Assembly (NCBI GenBank): GCA_934167485.1
Contig: CAKPKL010000002.1
Span: 84,194 to 148,193, forward strand
Source: an uncultured Bacilli bacterium
GTDB taxonomy: Bacteria; Bacillota_I; Bacilli_A; RF39; UBA660
DNA length: 64,000 nucleotides
Reading direction: 5' to 3'
A model generated the notes under the pieces. It worked only from the letters and a program-made list of their open reading frames with translations, was not told the DNA's origin and ran no database searches. Below, piece after piece: positions 63,278-64,000 of the stretch. Position 1 is the first letter of the stretch; every line of letters starts with the position of its first letter. The translations under genes were made by a program, and so were the position numbers.

Positions 63278-63846
63278 TGGATGAAATAAAAGCAGTTATA
63301 GAAGGTTTGTTATTTATAAGTGGTGAAGATGGACTTACTTTAGATGAAATTACTAAAATAGTAGAATTAGATAAAGAAGAAGTTAAAAAAGTTATAAAAG
63401 ATTTATATAATGATTATGAAAATATAAATAGAGGAATGCATATAGAATATTTAGGAGAACACTTCAAGTTAACTACAAAAGCAAAACACAAAGAATACTA
63501 TAAAAAATTGATATCAGAAGAAGAAAGTTCTAATTTAAGTCAATCATCACTTGAGACTTTAGCAATCATCGCATACAATGGTCCAATAACAAGAACAGAT
63601 ATAGATGAGTTAAGAGGAGTTAATAGTTCATATGTAATTAGGAAACTATTGTTAAAGGGACTAATCGAAGAAGTTGGAAGAGCTGAGAGTGCTGGAAAAC
63701 CAAGACTTTACAATATAACAAATAAGTTTTTAGATTATTTTGGACTTGGAAGTGTTGAGGAATTACCTGAAATAAAAATTGAAGAAAATAATACATTAGA
63801 TGATGAACAAAACCTATTTGAATCAAAATATAAAGAAGAAATTTAA
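63277..63846 (+). CDS. scpB: Segregation and condensation protein B
   Basis: A 189-residue protein with two winged-helix domains: IEGLLFISGEDGLTLDEITK, SLETLAIIAYNGPITRTDID and LIEEVGRAESAGKPRLYNIT. It partners ScpA and SMC. The start overlaps the scpA stop by one base. Confidence 0.97.
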   Translation: MDEIKAVIEGLLFISGEDGLTLDEITKIVELDKEEVKKVIKDLYNDYENINRGMHIEYLGEHFKLTTKAKHKEYYKKLISEEESSNLSQSSLETLAIIAYNGPITRTDIDELRGVNSSYVIRKLLLKGLIEEVGRAESAGKPRLYNITNKFLDYFGLGSVEELPEIKIEENNTLDDEQNLFESKYKEEI

Positions 63847-63874
63847 AAAAAATATATTAAATTATGTTATTTTA

Positions 63875-63883
63875 TGATATAAT
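63875..63883 (+). promoter_or_regulatory. Promoter of the tRNA-Leu gene, extended -10
   Basis: TGATATAAT ends 10 bases before the tRNA 5' end. Confidence 0.6.
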
Positions 63884-63893
63884 TTAATTACTT

Positions 63894-64000
63894 GCCTGTG
63901 TGGTGAAATTGGTAGACGCGTTGGACTCAAAAGCCGACGCGTTATTTAAAAATCAAACTTGTATAAAATTTAAAATTGGTTAGTAATCATAAGGGTTGTT
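63894..64000 (+). tRNA. tRNA-Leu(CAA), 5' half; possibly interrupted after the anticodon
   Basis: The 5' acceptor strand GCCTGTG (63894-63900), a full D-arm for tRNA-Leu (GGTGAAATTGGTAGACGC) and anticodon loop CTCAAAA with CAA at 63928-63930 are clear. The next bases do not give a T-arm or a matching CACAGGC acceptor strand in the remaining 70 bases. A normal tRNA-Leu would end by about 63982. The 9-bp pairing of 63916-63924 with 63934-63942 around the anticodon region looks like a P1-type helix, so an intron is possible. Confidence 0.65.

Overview
The window is AT-rich, densely packed chromosomal DNA from a low-GC Gram-positive bacterium. TGA is a real stop (rbfA ends with it) and Trp is TGG, so the code is standard and not the Mycoplasma code. 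Sporulation genes (gpr, gerQ, yabP, yabQ, spoVG) mark an endospore-forming lineage of Bacilli. Low GC, very short intergenic regions, a one-domain RimP and many prepilin-like surface proteins suggest an uncultured gut-type lineage such as RF39 or a relative of Erysipelotrichales; that placement is inference.

Bases 1-34,600 are mostly housekeeping, largely on the minus strand. They run from a partial O-antigen-ligase-like protein through der, gpr, rpsT, the rimP-nusA-ylxR-(two dCMP deaminases)-infB-rbfA operon, recD2, a cofE-like gene, miaA-(kinase-like)-queA, greA, a pair of U32 tRNA-hydroxylation proteins, pduL, gerQ, yabP-yabQ-divIC, spoVG, smpB, two capA-like genes and rnr. Scattered among them are three type IV prepilin-like surface proteins. 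One carries a phage-tail-like domain and is cut out of frame by an 11-G tract at its 5' end, the hallmark of a phase-variable gene.

Bases 34,668-62,436 hold the most unusual part: a continuous minus-strand block between rnr and scpAB that combines a Gram-positive type IV secretion system (VirD4, VirB4 split into two coupled genes, PrgI, VirB6-like, a two-domain wall hydrolase, a membrane-anchored C39-like peptidase, a lipoprotein, candidate VirB8-like proteins) with a Tad pilus machine (CpaB, TadA, TadB, TadC, a TadZ-like protein, a Flp-like pilin, TadE-like pseudopilins, one bearing a ricin-type lectin). Between the two sets lie four small two-helix T4SS pilins with a shared cysteine signature; two larger relatives lie outside (34,668 and 25,742). 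No relaxase, integrase or att site is visible, so this looks like a resident secretion or adhesion machine and not a conjugative element. A rhodanese gene, rmuC and a YjdF-like membrane protein sit on its left flank.

The right end returns to core genes on the plus strand: scpA, scpB and the 5' half of a tRNA-Leu(CAA) that has no recognisable 3' half before the window ends, possibly because of an intron.

Regulatory layout is compact. Many promoters have an extended -10 (TGnTATAAT) with no clear -35. Others have a TTGAC-type -35 lying on the stop codon or inside the terminator hairpin of the upstream gene. Shine-Dalgarno sites are often GGTGAT just before ATG. No stretch over 300 bases lacks a gene.
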